Origin: Deltaproteobacteria bacterium
GTDB lineage: Bacteria > Myxococcota_A > UBA796 > SXON01
Reading direction: 5' to 3'
Assembly (NCBI GenBank): GCA_947445035.1
Contig: CANFCK010000026.1
Location: 1 to 59,161 of the forward strand
Length of the DNA: 59,161 nucleotides
Shown in pieces: positions 33,515 through 42,752 of this stretch. The translations under genes were made by a program, and so were the position numbers. The notes beneath the pieces were generated by a model that saw only the letters and a list, made by a program, of their open reading frames with translations, made no database searches and was not told where the DNA came from. How positions within the stretch are numbered: position 1 is the first letter of the stretch; every line of letters starts with the position of its first letter.

Positions 33515-34383
33515 CGTACCGTTACCACGACGGACTGCCAGCCCATCCCGCCGCGACCATCGAGAACCACCACATCGAGTCGGTAGTCGCCGGGCTCGGC
33601 CGGGGTGACCCAGCCCTCGTCCGACGTCGTGAGCCCCTCATCTTCACCAAACGAGGGTGGACTCACGCCGGTATCGAAGCCGGTACCGAGCGTGCCGCCG
33701 GAAGTGTACCAACGGAAGCTCAGCTCCTCCGTGCGGGTTTCTGACAGGCCCTCGGTCGTGACATACGTGTAGGTTTCGAGTGCGCCCGCCAACGTTACTG
33801 ACAGGTCGATTGCATTGCCGGCATCTACCGTCACCGTCGCTGTCGCATCGATTGCAGCGCCGTCGAATGTGATCGGCAGCAGGTCGGGGTTGTGATTCGG
33901 CGTCGTCGCTTCGCTGACGGGAATGGCCTTAAGCGTGAGCTCGTTGTCTTCGCCGGCGGTGAGGCTCACCGTCACCGTCGCGCTCTTTCCTTCGAGCCGA
34001 CCCGCCTCGTCAAGATCATCGAGCGCATCGGCAGGCGCAACCCATCCAAGCGCCATCCCGGGCTCGATCCCCACGAGGCCCCCCGCCTGAAGTGCGGCGA
34101 ACAACACTGCCAGCTCGGCCTCGGTCATCTCGTCCGTGTTGTCCAACTGGTCCACTAGCGCGGGATCGAGCGTACAACCCTCGGTGTCGCCATCGACACA
34201 AGCCAGCCAGAGTGCCGACCACTCAAGGCCGCTTGGGACGTACGACAACGAGGTGAAGGTGACAAACTCACCCGGCCGTGGTTCGGCGGGCTCGGCACGA
34301 ATCGCCAACAACCGAAGCCGATCAAGTTGCCACTCTTCGGCGAAGTTGAAGTCAGTACATCCGAGGAGCACGAAGAGGCTCAT
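33511..34383 (-). CDS. Lipoprotein of a TonB-linked operon
   Basis: A short signal peptide with lipobox (MSLFVLLGC) precedes a ~270-residue beta-rich domain containing two Cys pairs (WLACVDGDTEGCTLD). The C-terminal part (LSFRWYTSGGTLGTGF, WVTPAEPGDYRLDVVVLD) looks like an Ig/PKD-type fold. No more specific family is recognised. The gene overlaps the TonB-dependent receptor gene upstream and the arylsulfotransferase gene downstream by 4 bp each. It may be a surface or periplasmic substrate-binding partner for the receptor. Confidence 0.75.
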   Translation of the reverse strand: MSLFVLLGCTDFNFAEEWQLDRLRLLAIRAEPAEPRPGEFVTFTSLSYVPSGLEWSALWLACVDGDTEGCTLDPALVDQLDNTDEMTEAELAVLFAALQAGGLVGIEPGMALGWVAPADALDDLDEAGRLEGKSATVTVSLTAGEDNELTLKAIPVSEATTPNHNPDLLPITFDGAAIDATATVTVDAGNAIDLSVTLAGALETYTYVTTEGLSETRTEELSFRWYTSGGTLGTGFDTGVSPPSFGEDEGLTTSDEGWVTPAEPGDYRLDVVVLDGRGGMGWQSVVVTVR

Positions 34384-36929
34384 AGGTGCAGCTCCGCTTG
34401 GAAGCCGAATGAAGGAATGAATGGCAACCCAGGAATCCAGTCGTGCTCCGTGTAGTCGTAGTTGTAGATGATGAATTCTGGGTTCTCGCCGTGTACCACG
34501 CTGAGCAGATCGACGAAGAGCTCCAACTGCCAGTGTTTCCAGGTGAAGAGCTTGTCCACCCGCGCGTCTACCGCCCAGTAGGGTGGCTGCCGTTCACTGT
34601 TGGTTTCGCCGGTCGCGTACCCGAAATAACCGCCCTCGTCCATCATGTAGATGCCACCACTATACGGCGTGTAGGGGTTGCCGGTGGTGTATTGCGCCTT
34701 GACCGAGAACTCGAAATCGAACGGAAGCCGATAGCCCCCGACCGTGGTGAGGATGTGGGTCTGATCGTAGTCGAAGTCGACCCAGCCCTCGTCGTCGTCG
34801 GGGGTGGCGTTCCGTTCGCTGTGACTCAGGGTGTAGCTGACCCAACCGAAGAAACGGTCGACCAGCGCATGCCGCGCCATGAATTCCATGCCGTAGGCGC
34901 GCCCCACGGCCGGCTCGTCACCGCCGCTGTCCAGCGGATCCATCCAGCGGTAGTACCCGGTGAGGTCCACCTGCACCGCGGGCCCGATCTTCTGCTCCCA
35001 GCCGAGCTCGCTGCTCCAGGCCTGCTCGTAGGCAAGGTCGCTTCCGAGCGCCACGCCCTCGGGCGGCTGGTGGTACAGCCCCGACCCCGCCTTGACCGTG
35101 CCGCCTGTGACCGGTGAGTAGCGGAACGCGAAGCGCGGATCGACCGACGCGACCGTCCCCGACGCATCTTCGTCATCAAGCTCCCCGAACCGGGCCATCA
35201 CCGGAAAGCGCACGCCGCCCACCAGCATCAGCTTGTTGCGCGCCGCCATCGGGCGAACCTGCGCCTCGACGTAGGGGTCGGGATGCACCATCCACAAGCC
35301 CGCGCCCGTCGAGATCGGCTCACTCTCCGAGAGCGGATCGCCGCCATCGACCGGGACGGAACCAATGAAAACCGCGAAGTCGTTGCGTGACGCCTCGCTG
35401 TCGAGCCCGCCGGTCAGCGTGAACGCGTCCGAGGGGCGCCAGGTGAGGTCGCCGCGGAGGTCGATCAGCTCGTCGGAGAGCTCCAGTTCGAAGGCGCTGC
35501 CGAAGCCGAGGTTGATGGCGTCGAGGCCGAGGCTGGGCTGCAAACGAAGGGTGACCGTTTCTGACAGCGGTCGCGACCACCGTGCGACGAGGCGATGCGT
35601 GCGGTAGCCGATGCCCAGCTCTTGCTCGGTGGCGGCGCCGGTGCGCACGATCAGCTCGTCGTCGAACCCGAAGATCATCAGGGAGAACTTGTCGAGCCCG
35701 TCGCCCAGGTACTGGACCTTGGCCTGGTAGTCGAGCCAGCGCGGCGCCGCATAGAAGTCTTCACCCGCGAGCGCCGCGCCGAGGATCAGGTCGATGTAGG
35801 AATGACGCCCCCCGACGGCAAAACCCCACTTCCCCACTCGACCTTCGCCGTACATCCCGGTGTCGAGGAGGTCCGTGCGCAGGCTGATGTGCGGCCGTTC
35901 GGGGTACTCCTCCTGGGTGCGCACGTCGATGACGCCGCCGATGCTGCGGCCGTACTTCACGCCGTAGGTGCCGGGCAAATAGTCGACGGCGTCGATGAGC
36001 TCGGGGTTGAGGATCGAGCGGAAACCGCCAAGATGGTAGACCAACGGCACTTCCACACCGTCGACGTAGACATTGCTGTCTTCGGGGTTCGCGCCGCGCA
36101 AAACCAGCAGCCCGGTCGAAAAGGGCGCCCGCGCTGCACCGGGAAGACTCTGGATCACCCGGACCGGATCGCCAAAACTACCGGGGACTCGCCGCACTTC
36201 GGCCATCGACAACGTCCGGCGGGTGACCTCGGGCTCGCGCTCGCGGTCGTAGACGGCGACCACTTCATTGTCGCGATACGAACTGTTCCGGAGCCACAGG
36301 CGCGCGGTGGTGACCTGACCGGCGACCACCTCGACGCGCTCGTAGCCGTCCTGGTAGCCGGGACGCTTGACCTGGAGGCGGTACTTTCCGGCGGGCAAGC
36401 CGGGGAAGGCGTAGTGGCCGGTGTCGTCGGCCGTGGTCTGGGCAAGCTCCTTGCCCGCTTCGTCCCGGGCGATGACCACCGCGCCAGGCACCACGATCTT
36501 CGTCCCCATTTCTCTGATGTTTCCGTCGAGCGTGACGGGCAGCACCACCGGCACCACAATCTCGGGTTCCAGCGGCGGGAGGGTGAACGGGTAGTCGAAC
36601 TCCACCTCGACCGTCACCGGGCCGTTGGCATCTTCCGCAGGACGAAACTTGAACAACCGCACCGCCGCCACCGCCGCCTCATCGAAGCCGTGCCCCGCGG
36701 GCCGCACAACATCGACACGCGACGCCGCGCCGGTCGCATCGACCTCGACGAGCAGGCCGACAGTCCCCTCCACCCCCGCTGCGAGCGCCTCGGGCGGGTA
36801 GGGCGCCTCGGGGAACTCGATGACTTCGGGGCCGTGGAGCAGGGGTGGAAGCTCTTCCGCGGGCGGAGGCGGGGTGGCGGGCGCCGCGGGCTCGGCGGCT
36901 AGCGCGGACAAGACCAGCAGGATGATCAT
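34380..36929 (-). CDS. TonB-dependent receptor with N-terminal TonB C-terminal domain
   Basis: The 849-residue product starts with a signal peptide (MIILLVLSALAAEP), which fixes the start at 36929 (4-bp overlap with tonB). A TonB C-terminal-type domain (~40-125: EFPEAPYPPEALAAGVEGTV, GFDEAAVAAVRLFKFRPA) comes next. A CarboxypepD_reg-like beta domain (~130-220: KIVVPGAVVIARDEAGKELA, GKYRLQVKRPGYQDG), a plug (~240-350: LPGAARAPFSTGLLVLRGAN, DAVDYLPGTYGVKYG, IGGVIDVRT) and an outer-membrane barrel follow, ending QAELHL. It lacks a cytoplasmic anchor of its own, so the TonB-like domain sits in the periplasm beside the plug. Ligand uptake class is unknown; linked arylsulfotransferase suggests a phenolic or sulfated compound. 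Confidence 0.88.
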   Translation of the reverse strand: MIILLVLSALAAEPAAPATPPPPAEELPPLLHGPEVIEFPEAPYPPEALAAGVEGTVGLLVEVDATGAASRVDVVRPAGHGFDEAAVAAVRLFKFRPAEDANGPVTVEVEFDYPFTLPPLEPEIVVPVVLPVTLDGNIREMGTKIVVPGAVVIARDEAGKELAQTTADDTGHYAFPGLPAGKYRLQVKRPGYQDGYERVEVVAGQVTTARLWLRNSSYRDNEVVAVYDREREPEVTRRTLSMAEVRRVPGSFGDPVRVIQSLPGAARAPFSTGLLVLRGANPEDSNVYVDGVEVPLVYHLGGFRSILNPELIDAVDYLPGTYGVKYGRSIGGVIDVRTQEEYPERPHISLRTDLLDTGMYGEGRVGKWGFAVGGRHSYIDLILGAALAGEDFYAAPRWLDYQAKVQYLGDGLDKFSLMIFGFDDELIVRTGAATEQELGIGYRTHRLVARWSRPLSETVTLRLQPSLGLDAINLGFGSAFELELSDELIDLRGDLTWRPSDAFTLTGGLDSEASRNDFAVFIGSVPVDGGDPLSESEPISTGAGLWMVHPDPYVEAQVRPMAARNKLMLVGGVRFPVMARFGELDDEDASGTVASVDPRFAFRYSPVTGGTVKAGSGLYHQPPEGVALGSDLAYEQAWSSELGWEQKIGPAVQVDLTGYYRWMDPLDSGGDEPAVGRAYGMEFMARHALVDRFFGWVSYTLSHSERNATPDDDEGWVDFDYDQTHILTTVGGYRLPFDFEFSVKAQYTTGNPYTPYSGGIYMMDEGGYFGYATGETNSERQPPYWAVDARVDKLFTWKHWQLELFVDLLSVVHGENPEFIIYNYDYTEHDWIPGLPFIPSFGFQAELHL

Positions 36930-37654
36930 TCGACCACCCGGAACGTGCAGGTGTGCGGAAGGCCGGTCACCGCGACGGGCACATCGCCGAGGCGACCCGA
37001 AGCGCAGCGCACGCTCTCCCATGCTGAAACGCAGGCGGCGTCGGCCTCGGCGTGCAGGGGCTTCACCACGCGGACGTCGGTTGGCCGACCGTCAGCGCCG
37101 ACGTCCAACAAAATTTCCACCGAGCCGTGCACGCCCGCCTTGCGAATGCTCTCGGGCACCACGAGCGCCGGCTTCGGACACTTGGGCACCACGCTCGCCG
37201 CCGCCCAGGACACCGTCGCTTCCGCAGGTTTCATCGTCTCGGGCCCCGCCTTGGTGGTCAGGCTGGTCCCGACCCGCGCCGAAAACCCGCCATTGGTGCC
37301 CGGCATCGTCGAGTTGGGGTTGAGCCCCTGCACGCGCCGCACGGACTGGGTGGGCTGGTCCGGCGGCGGCGGCACCGGATCGGGCTCGGTCGGCTCCACC
37401 TGCACCTGCACCTTTCGAGGTTCCGGCTTCTGTTTTTCGGGCTCCGGAGGCTTGGACGCCTCCGGTTCGGGCTCGGGCGTCTCGGTGACCACCATCTCGA
37501 CCCAGCGCCCCACCGCCCCCGCCGGAGCGACCTGCACCAGGGCCAGAAGCGCGGCGAGTCCGGCATGCACCCCCAGCGACAAGACCCACCCTGAAAGCCG
37601 ACCGCGCCCCGGTTCGGGACGATCCAGCGGCAGTGAACGGCGAGTTCCACTCAT
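36926..37654 (-). CDS. tonB: TonB energy transducer
   Basis: This 242-residue protein has the standard TonB plan: a cytoplasmic stub, one signal-anchor segment (GWVLSLGVHAGLAALLALV), a Pro/Glu/Lys-rich spacer (PEPEPEASKPPEPEKQKPEP), and a C-terminal domain (~150-242: PKCPKPALVVPESIRKAGVH, VEILLDVGADGRPTDVRVVK). It couples the proton motive force from ExbBD to the receptor. ATGA overlaps join it to exbD upstream and the receptor downstream. It is probably dedicated to this receptor. Confidence 0.85.
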   Translation of the reverse strand: MSGTRRSLPLDRPEPGRGRLSGWVLSLGVHAGLAALLALVQVAPAGAVGRWVEMVVTETPEPEPEASKPPEPEKQKPEPRKVQVQVEPTEPDPVPPPPDQPTQSVRRVQGLNPNSTMPGTNGGFSARVGTSLTTKAGPETMKPAEATVSWAAASVVPKCPKPALVVPESIRKAGVHGSVEILLDVGADGRPTDVRVVKPLHAEADAACVSAWESVRCASGRLGDVPVAVTGLPHTCTFRVVE

Positions 37655-38100
37655 GGTGTCGCGACTGCCTGTGGCGCCTCTCCCGGGAGCGGGACCGGAT
37701 CGATGTTGATGGCGAACTTCGCCACCCCTTCTTGCTTGATCACGTCGATGAGCCGCACCATCTCACCGTGCGGAACCGCGTGATCGGCCGCGAGGAGGCA
37801 AACGACTGCATCTCCCCTTTCGACACGTGCAGCGCGGAGCACGACGCGAAGCTCTTCCACGCTGACGGGCTGACCATCCAGGTACCACGCCTTCTTCGCA
37901 TCGATCGTGATCGCGAGTGAGGTGTCCTCGGCAGTCGAGCCGGTCGCCGCGTCGGGCAGCTTGATCTCGATGGCCTGGCGCACAATCGCGGTCGCGGTGA
38001 CCATGAAGATGATCAGCACCACCAGCACGATGTCGACGAACGGGGTGACGTTGATGTCGGCCATCAGCTCGTCGCTGTCCCCGCCGAGGTGGGCCGCCAT
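37651..38100 (-). CDS. exbD: ExbD biopolymer transport protein
   Basis: The 149-residue product has the ExbD/TolR signature: an N-terminal [20 protein letters not shown] segment holding the essential membrane Asp, and a periplasmic domain ([20 protein letters not shown]). With ExbB it forms the proton channel that powers TonB. The exbB stop and exbD start share one nucleotide (TGATG), and the exbD stop overlaps the tonB start (ATGA). Confidence 0.88.
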   Translation of the reverse strand: MAAHLGGDSDELMADINVTPFVDIVLVVLIIFMVTATAIVRQAIEIKLPDAATGSTAEDTSLAITIDAKKAWYLDGQPVSVEELRVVLRAARVERGDAVVCLLAADHAVPHGEMVRLIDVIKQEGVAKFAINIDPVPLPGEAPQAVATP

Positions 38101-38741
38101 CAGGCCCCCGCCGCGCCGCGCGCCACGCCCTTGTAGCGACTCAAAAGCAGCCGACCCCGATTCTCAACACGGGCGAGCACAGTCTTGTTCTGCCGCTGAA
38201 AAGTGTTGTACGCCACGACTGCCGGAATGGCGACGACTAGCCCGACTGCGGTGGCCACCAAGGCCTCCGAGATCCCGGCCATGACGCTCCCCGCGGCCGA
38301 CACGTCGGTGAGCGACAGGTCATGGAAGGCACGGATAATCCCCAGCACGGTCCCGAAAAGGCCGATGAACGGCGCGTTGGACCCGGTCGTCGCCAAAATC
38401 GCCAAACCAGACTCCAGTCGCGATCGCTCGGCGCCGAGCGCCGCCGCAATCACCTCTTCTGCGGACTCCGCACCCCGTTCCTCGGCTGCGTCAAGTCCGC
38501 TGGCGAGCACCCGAGCCGCGGGCCCTCGCGCACCCTCCAATGTCGCTGCGAAGGCGGCGGCATCCCCATCGCGGGAGAATCGAGTGAGCCCGGCATCGGC
38601 CCGATCGTCATCGCGATCCCCCCACCAGCGAACCAGGCGAGCCGCGGCGACGGCCGCGCACAAGACGGACATCGCCACCAGGAGCCACATCACCCATTCG
38701 GCGCCCAAAAGGGCAAAAGCAAGTACCCGAGACTGGAGCAT
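38100..38741 (-). CDS. exbB: ExbB/TolQ/MotA-family proton channel protein
   Basis: About 213 residues with three membrane segments. The first is [20 protein letters not shown]. The conserved C-terminal ExbB region follows: [20 protein letters not shown] and [20 protein letters not shown]. The ATG at 38741 was preferred over the upstream GTG (38762). It is the first gene of a tightly overlapped operon exbB-exbD-tonB-receptor-lipoprotein-sulfotransferase and is divergent from the M14 peptidase gene. Confidence 0.87.
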   Translation of the reverse strand: MLQSRVLAFALLGAEWVMWLLVAMSVLCAAVAAARLVRWWGDRDDDRADAGLTRFSRDGDAAAFAATLEGARGPAARVLASGLDAAEERGAESAEEVIAAALGAERSRLESGLAILATTGSNAPFIGLFGTVLGIIRAFHDLSLTDVSAAGSVMAGISEALVATAVGLVVAIPAVVAYNTFQRQNKTVLARVENRGRLLLSRYKGVARGAAGA

Positions 38742-38802
38742 TGGCGCCGACCCTACCCCCACAACGCGCCGACCGCTGCCTCCTGGATGCTAAGTTTCCG
38801 CC

Positions 38803-40311
38803 ATGCCGCTGACCCGCGCCGAGTCAACCCACTACGCCGAGACCTCCCGCCACGCCGACGTCATGGCCTTCATCGCCGCGCTCCAGGCCCGGAACGACCC
38901 TCGCCTCGCGGTCACGTCGATCGGAACGAGCCCGCAGGGACGGGACCTGCCGCTCTTGGTGCTGTCCTCGCATGGGGTACGCACCGCGGCCGACTCGCGA
39001 CGTCGCGGGCTACCTGTGGTCCTGGTGATGTGCGGCATTCACGCCGGCGAGGTCGAAGGCAAAGAAGCGGCGCTGATGCTGGTCCGTCACCTACTCGACG
39101 GGTCCGCCGGCGACGTGCTCGCCCACCTGACGCTGGTGGTGCTCCCGCTGTTCAACCCCGACGGCAACGACGCGATCGACCCGGGGAACCGCCGCCTGCA
39201 CCTACCGAAACTCAGCGGCCAGCTCGGTCCCGACAGCGGAGTCGGCACCCGCGTCAACGCGGCGAAGATCAACCTCAACCGGGACTACCTGCGCGCCGAC
39301 GCCGTGGAGATGCGCCTGTGGTTGGATCGCGTGTGGCAGACTTGGGAGCCCGACCTCACCATCGACAACCACGCCACCAACGGCTCCGTCCACCGCTTTG
39401 CGATGACGGTCGATATTCCTCACGTCGTCGAGAGCGGCCGCAGCGAGCCGATCGTGTATATGCGCGAACGCCTTGTGCCGGCCGTGACCGCAGCGGTGAA
39501 ACGCGCGACGGGGATGGATTCGGGCTGGTATGGCAACTTCGTCGAAGACGAACGGGTGCTCGACGCGGGCGGCGACGCGGATCCCGCCGCGCGGGTCGCC
39601 GAAGGCTGGATGACCTACCCCCACCATCCGCGCTTCGGCAGTAACTACCGTGGTTTATGCGGACGGATGGACCTGCTGCTCGAAGCGTACGCCTACATCC
39701 CCTTTCCAGAGCGCGTTCGTGTCGCGTACGCGTGGATGGCGGAGAGCCTCCGCTACGTCGCGGAGAACGCGGACGATCTACGCGATCGGGTCGCGACTTG
39801 TCGCACCCCACCCTCCCGCATTGCGGTTCGTTACGGGCTCCAGGCCTTCGCCGAGCCGGTGGAAATCCTGACCCGGGCGCCCCGAGCTCTCGACGGAGCA
39901 CCGACGAGCGTGACGCTTCCCCACCTCGCTCGGTTCGTCGGGACGACCGTCGTGGATCGGCCCACACGCTACCTCGTGGACGCTCGCGCCGCCGCGGTTT
40001 TACGACGGCACGGGCTCCAAATGACGCCTGCGGAGGGCGTCGTGGACGCCCGTGTTCCGGTCATCGAAGGCTACCGCGAGACCGGCGGACGGGGCATCCT
40101 GGAAGTGAAGAGCACAGACGACGTCCGCGTCGAATGGAGAGCAGTGTCGCGACCTGCACCGCACGGCTGGTTGAGTGTCGCGACCGATCAACCGCACGGT
40201 GCGATCGCGGTCTATCTGTGCGAGCCCGAGAGTGATGACGGACCGATCGAGAACGGACTGTGCGAGGCGGTGGCCCCTGGGCAGGAGCTGCCGATCTGGC
40301 GGGTGGGGTGA
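38803..40311 (+). CDS. M14-family zinc carboxypeptidase-like protein
   Basis: The 502-residue protein has an M14 peptidase-type metal site: CGIHAGEVEGKE (H-x-x-E) near residue 78, and later INLNRDYLRADAVEM and TIDNHATNGSVHR, whose His fits the third zinc ligand. The N-terminus (TSIGTSPQGRDLPLLVLSS) is the classical M14 beta-strand with the 'SxxGR' substrate loop. No signal peptide is seen, so it may act in the cytoplasm or be exported by another route. Beyond residue 350 the sequence is family-specific and unknown. It is divergent from exbB. Confidence 0.82.
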   Translation: MPLTRAESTHYAETSRHADVMAFIAALQARNDPRLAVTSIGTSPQGRDLPLLVLSSHGVRTAADSRRRGLPVVLVMCGIHAGEVEGKEAALMLVRHLLDGSAGDVLAHLTLVVLPLFNPDGNDAIDPGNRRLHLPKLSGQLGPDSGVGTRVNAAKINLNRDYLRADAVEMRLWLDRVWQTWEPDLTIDNHATNGSVHRFAMTVDIPHVVESGRSEPIVYMRERLVPAVTAAVKRATGMDSGWYGNFVEDERVLDAGGDADPAARVAEGWMTYPHHPRFGSNYRGLCGRMDLLLEAYAYIPFPERVRVAYAWMAESLRYVAENADDLRDRVATCRTPPSRIAVRYGLQAFAEPVEILTRAPRALDGAPTSVTLPHLARFVGTTVVDRPTRYLVDARAAAVLRRHGLQMTPAEGVVDARVPVIEGYRETGGRGILEVKSTDDVRVEWRAVSRPAPHGWLSVATDQPHGAIAVYLCEPESDDGPIENGLCEAVAPGQELPIWRVG

Positions 40312-40366
40312 GCCGCCGGTCCTGGGTGCGGGTGCAGGCGGCCGGCGTCTGGAAATCTGACGACGA

Positions 40367-40744
40367 TCAGCTCGGCGCGCCGACCTTTTCGAGCAAGGGG
40401 AACCCGTGCCACTCGCCCTGGTACGCTTTGTACGCCCCATAGAGGGGAACCAAGCCCAAAAGCGACAACGGCAGAAACAAGAGCGCCCCGACCCCACAGG
40501 TCACCCAACTCAACAGGGTGACCACGATGGCGAGAAATCCGCCGACGACGGAGAGCGCCACCTGACACAAGAGCGCCTGGATTGCGTGATATTTGATGAA
40601 CGGAGACTTCTCCTGGTAAATGAGGAGCACGATCACCGGACCCAGAAACCACGCGAGATAGACGCTGATGTGGGCAATGAGCCCCCACGTCTTGTCGTCG
40701 TTCGAGGGGGACTCGCCCCAGGTCAGGGCGTGGGCGTCGGACAT
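40367..40744 (-). CDS. DUF4870 small membrane protein
   Basis: This 125-residue protein has the DUF4870 plan: an acidic short N-terminus (DAHALTWGESPSNDDKTWGL), then three membrane segments (AHISVYLAWFLGPVIVLLIY, LLCQVALSVVGGFLAIVVTL, GVGALLFLPLSLLGLVPL) with KSPFIKYHAIQALL between them. Family function is unknown. It overlaps the VanZ-like gene by 22 bp and is probably in the same transcript. Confidence 0.85.
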   Translation of the reverse strand: MSDAHALTWGESPSNDDKTWGLIAHISVYLAWFLGPVIVLLIYQEKSPFIKYHAIQALLCQVALSVVGGFLAIVVTLLSWVTCGVGALLFLPLSLLGLVPLYGAYKAYQGEWHGFPLLEKVGAPS

Positions 40745-41121
40745 CTCGTACTCTGGGCTGCCGGCTTCCTACCACGCCGGAGCGCAATCGACGCTCCGAC
40801 CCCGACCAATCCCGCCGCGAGGCCGTCCACAGCGAGGTCGTAGAGCTCTCCCGCGCCAAACCCGCGCGCCCCGACGACCTGTGCCAGCTCCTGAATCAAG
40901 CCGAGCGCCAGCGTGGCGCCCACCGCACGGACCGGTGACAACCGCATGAGCGCGAGCGCCGTACAGCCCCCGTACACCGCGATGTGGGCGAGGATGTGCA
41001 CCGGCTCCGAGTTCGCGGCGCGTGTCAACAATGGATGGTGAACGAGTGGGTGGCCGGCACGAATCCACAACGCCCCGACGGTGATGCCGAGGCCCCAGAG
41101 GACGTAGAGGGAGGGTCGCAT
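40723..41121 (-). CDS. VanZ-like membrane protein
   Basis: The 132-residue product has four membrane segments and the VanZ-like motif around HILAHIAVYGGCTALALMRL and TLALGLIQELAQVVGARGFG, with the acidic ELYDLAVDGLAAGLVGVGAS. VanZ-like proteins are integral membrane proteins of poorly known function; one was first found beside teicoplanin resistance genes. The start at ATG 41121 (MRPSLYVLWGL) leads directly into the first TM. It may be co-transcribed with the lipoprotein upstream and DUF4870 downstream. Confidence 0.72.
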   Translation of the reverse strand: MRPSLYVLWGLGITVGALWIRAGHPLVHHPLLTRAANSEPVHILAHIAVYGGCTALALMRLSPVRAVGATLALGLIQELAQVVGARGFGAGELYDLAVDGLAAGLVGVGASIALRRGRKPAAQSTRCPTPTP

Positions 41122-41192
41122 TTCTGGAACGTAGTCCCCCACCCCGGGGCGGCGCCCGGCTCAACGCCGCTTGCACCGACGTTGCACCAGCG

Positions 41193-41657
41193 TCAGTCGG
41201 TACGCACAAGGGCGGTACCGGCGCAGAGGTCGGCCGTGAGCTCGGCGATGACCTCCTTCGCAGGCCCGCCGGACGGCGGCTCGCCCCACACGGTCGGCGC
41301 CGAGTCGAGCACGATTTCGACCTTGGCATCCCACTTCACCTGCAGATCCGAGAGCCGCAGCGTTGCGCCCCGCGGCGTGACGCCGTCGCAAAGCACGAAG
41401 ATGTCCCCCCACATCGGCGACTCGGTCCGAAGGACCAACGGAAACTCGACCCACTCTGGAACCCCGATGCCATCGACCGCAGCCATGCCGTCGGTGATGT
41501 TGCCACAGCCGTCGAGCGCGGAGTTCCGCGTCGACCACGTACACGCGCGGATGACGACGCCCGGCGGAGCATCACCTTTGATGACCAGGAAGGACGCTGG
41601 CCGACGGAGATCGGGCAGCGGCAGCGGCAGGCAGGCGGTGAGCGTAAGGAGGAGCAT
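41193..41657 (-). CDS. Small lipoprotein
   Basis: MLLLTLTACLPLP is a lipoprotein signal with lipobox LTAC. The mature ~145 residues are beta-rich, with three additional Cys (RACTWSTRN, DGCGNITDG, LCDGVTPRG) and a C-terminal helix (AKEVIAELTADLCAGTALV). No family is recognised. It lies 71 bp upstream of the VanZ-like gene, in the same orientation. Confidence 0.68.
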   Translation of the reverse strand: MLLLTLTACLPLPLPDLRRPASFLVIKGDAPPGVVIRACTWSTRNSALDGCGNITDGMAAVDGIGVPEWVEFPLVLRTESPMWGDIFVLCDGVTPRGATLRLSDLQVKWDAKVEIVLDSAPTVWGEPPSGGPAKEVIAELTADLCAGTALVRTD

Positions 41658-41781
41658 GGTGAGGGCGGGGCCGGCCTATCCTGTCTGGGGTTCGGCAACG
41701 CGACGCCATGACCGACCGCTGTCGCCCGGCTTGAACTCGTTTCCCGTTGTCGAAGGGTGACTATCCGGAAGCCGTCTGATG

Positions 41782-41856
41782 TGGTGGGTGTGGCAGGATT
41801 TGAACCTGCGGCTCCTACCGTGTGAAGGTAGTACTCTGCCGCTGAGTTACACACCC
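41782..41856 (-). tRNA. tRNA-Val (CAC)
   Basis: On the minus strand the cloverleaf starts GGGTGTG, has D arm ACTC/GAGT, an anticodon stem CTACC/GGTAG with loop TTCACAC (anticodon CAC, reading GUG), T arm GCAGG/CCTGC with TTCAAAT, acceptor CACACCC, discriminator A and an encoded CCA. All stems pair. Length is 75 nt. Confidence 0.95.
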
Positions 41857-41913
41857 GAAGGTTCGGCGCTTAATGCGGCACGGGGTGTCGTCAAGCGGTG
41901 GGCCCGATGCTGG

Positions 41914-42099
41914 CTACTTCTTCTTCTTGCGCTTGGCGTGGACCTGGGCCTTGGACTTGGTGTTCGCCATGCTGCGAAAACCGGGGCGTTCGGCAGCGTC
42001 CGTGGGTTTCGTCAAAATCGACGGGGGCGCAGTTGTGGAGCGAGTTGCAGGCGTCGCGGCGGTGGCGGCGGCGGGAGTGGCTTCGGTTTCGTCAGACAT
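41914..42099 (-). CDS. Small basic-tailed protein
   Basis: The 61-residue product (ATG 42099) starts Thr/Ala/Pro-rich (MSDETEATPAAATAATPA) and ends in a strongly basic tail, AKRKKKK. The last 20 residues (from MANTKSKAQVHA) could also be a small separate peptide. It may bind nucleic acid, but this is inference. Located between tRNA-Val and the cyclase-like gene, in the same orientation as both. Confidence 0.45.
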   Translation of the reverse strand: MSDETEATPAAATAATPATRSTTAPPSILTKPTDAAERPGFRSMANTKSKAQVHAKRKKKK

Positions 42100-42128
42100 A
42101 GCGGCCGTGTAACCCGGGCGCCCTCCCA

Positions 42129-42716
42129 CTACCGGTAGTCGCCGACCACGAAGAAGGGGAAGCCCGACTCTTTCTCGCGGTCGCCCGGCCCTCGAAAAGC
42201 ACCGACGCCCGAGGGAAGATCACCGACGGCCTCCAGAAACGCCGACGTGATCAGCGTCTCCCCGCCCCGCGCCACGTCCTCGCCCAACACGAACGCGCGG
42301 TTGACCTCGGGACCGAACACATCCTCGCCCGCGATGAGCAACATCGGCCCGTAGCCGACGCCGATGCAGGCCTGGATGCTGTCCTCGCCCTCAGGCGGGA
42401 TCGCCGCCCGCAGCCGGGCGTGGCCGTTCAGGGCGTCGAGGAGCGCTCGCTCAGGGGAGTCATACACGGCGAAAAGGGTGTCGGCGACACGCTTGACGCG
42501 GGTACCGGCCAACGCGAGCGCAGCCGCCGCCTGTCGAGCGCGACCCAGCGCGTAGACGATGCCGCGTGCGTCGGTGCGACGCACCATGCCGGTGAAGTCG
42601 ACGACGAGGATGGCCGCGCTCGTGCCGAAGCGGCGATGCGCTTCCGCCTCGGCGCCGGGGTCGGTCACCGCGCGAGCGACCAGCGCGTCGAAGTCGAGGA
42701 AGGCGAGGTCCGACAT
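42129..42716 (-). CDS. Class III nucleotide-cyclase-like protein
   Basis: The 195-residue product resembles the class III adenylate/guanylate cyclase core: SAAILVVDFTGMVRRTDARG (the first metal-binding strand, Asp38), a helix with ARQAAAALA, VKRVADTLFAVYDSPERALL, and IQACIGVGYGPMLLIAGEDV then FGPEVNRAFVLGEDVARGGE. The first metal Asp is present. Several catalytic residues used by canonical cyclases are not obvious, so it may be regulatory. ATG 42716 was chosen; the longer upstream frame is antisense to the aminotransferase gene. It is divergent from that gene. Confidence 0.72.
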   Translation of the reverse strand: MSDLAFLDFDALVARAVTDPGAEAEAHRRFGTSAAILVVDFTGMVRRTDARGIVYALGRARQAAAALALAGTRVKRVADTLFAVYDSPERALLDALNGHARLRAAIPPEGEDSIQACIGVGYGPMLLIAGEDVFGPEVNRAFVLGEDVARGGETLITSAFLEAVGDLPSGVGAFRGPGDREKESGFPFFVVGDYR

Positions 42717-42752
42717 CGGCAGCATCGTACCCCGCCGCGCTACATCGGCGCG

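Noticed and set aside
35595..36902. 435-codon plus-strand ORF across the TonB receptor gene
   Set aside because: Antisense to a receptor with full plug and barrel motifs; no family match by eye.
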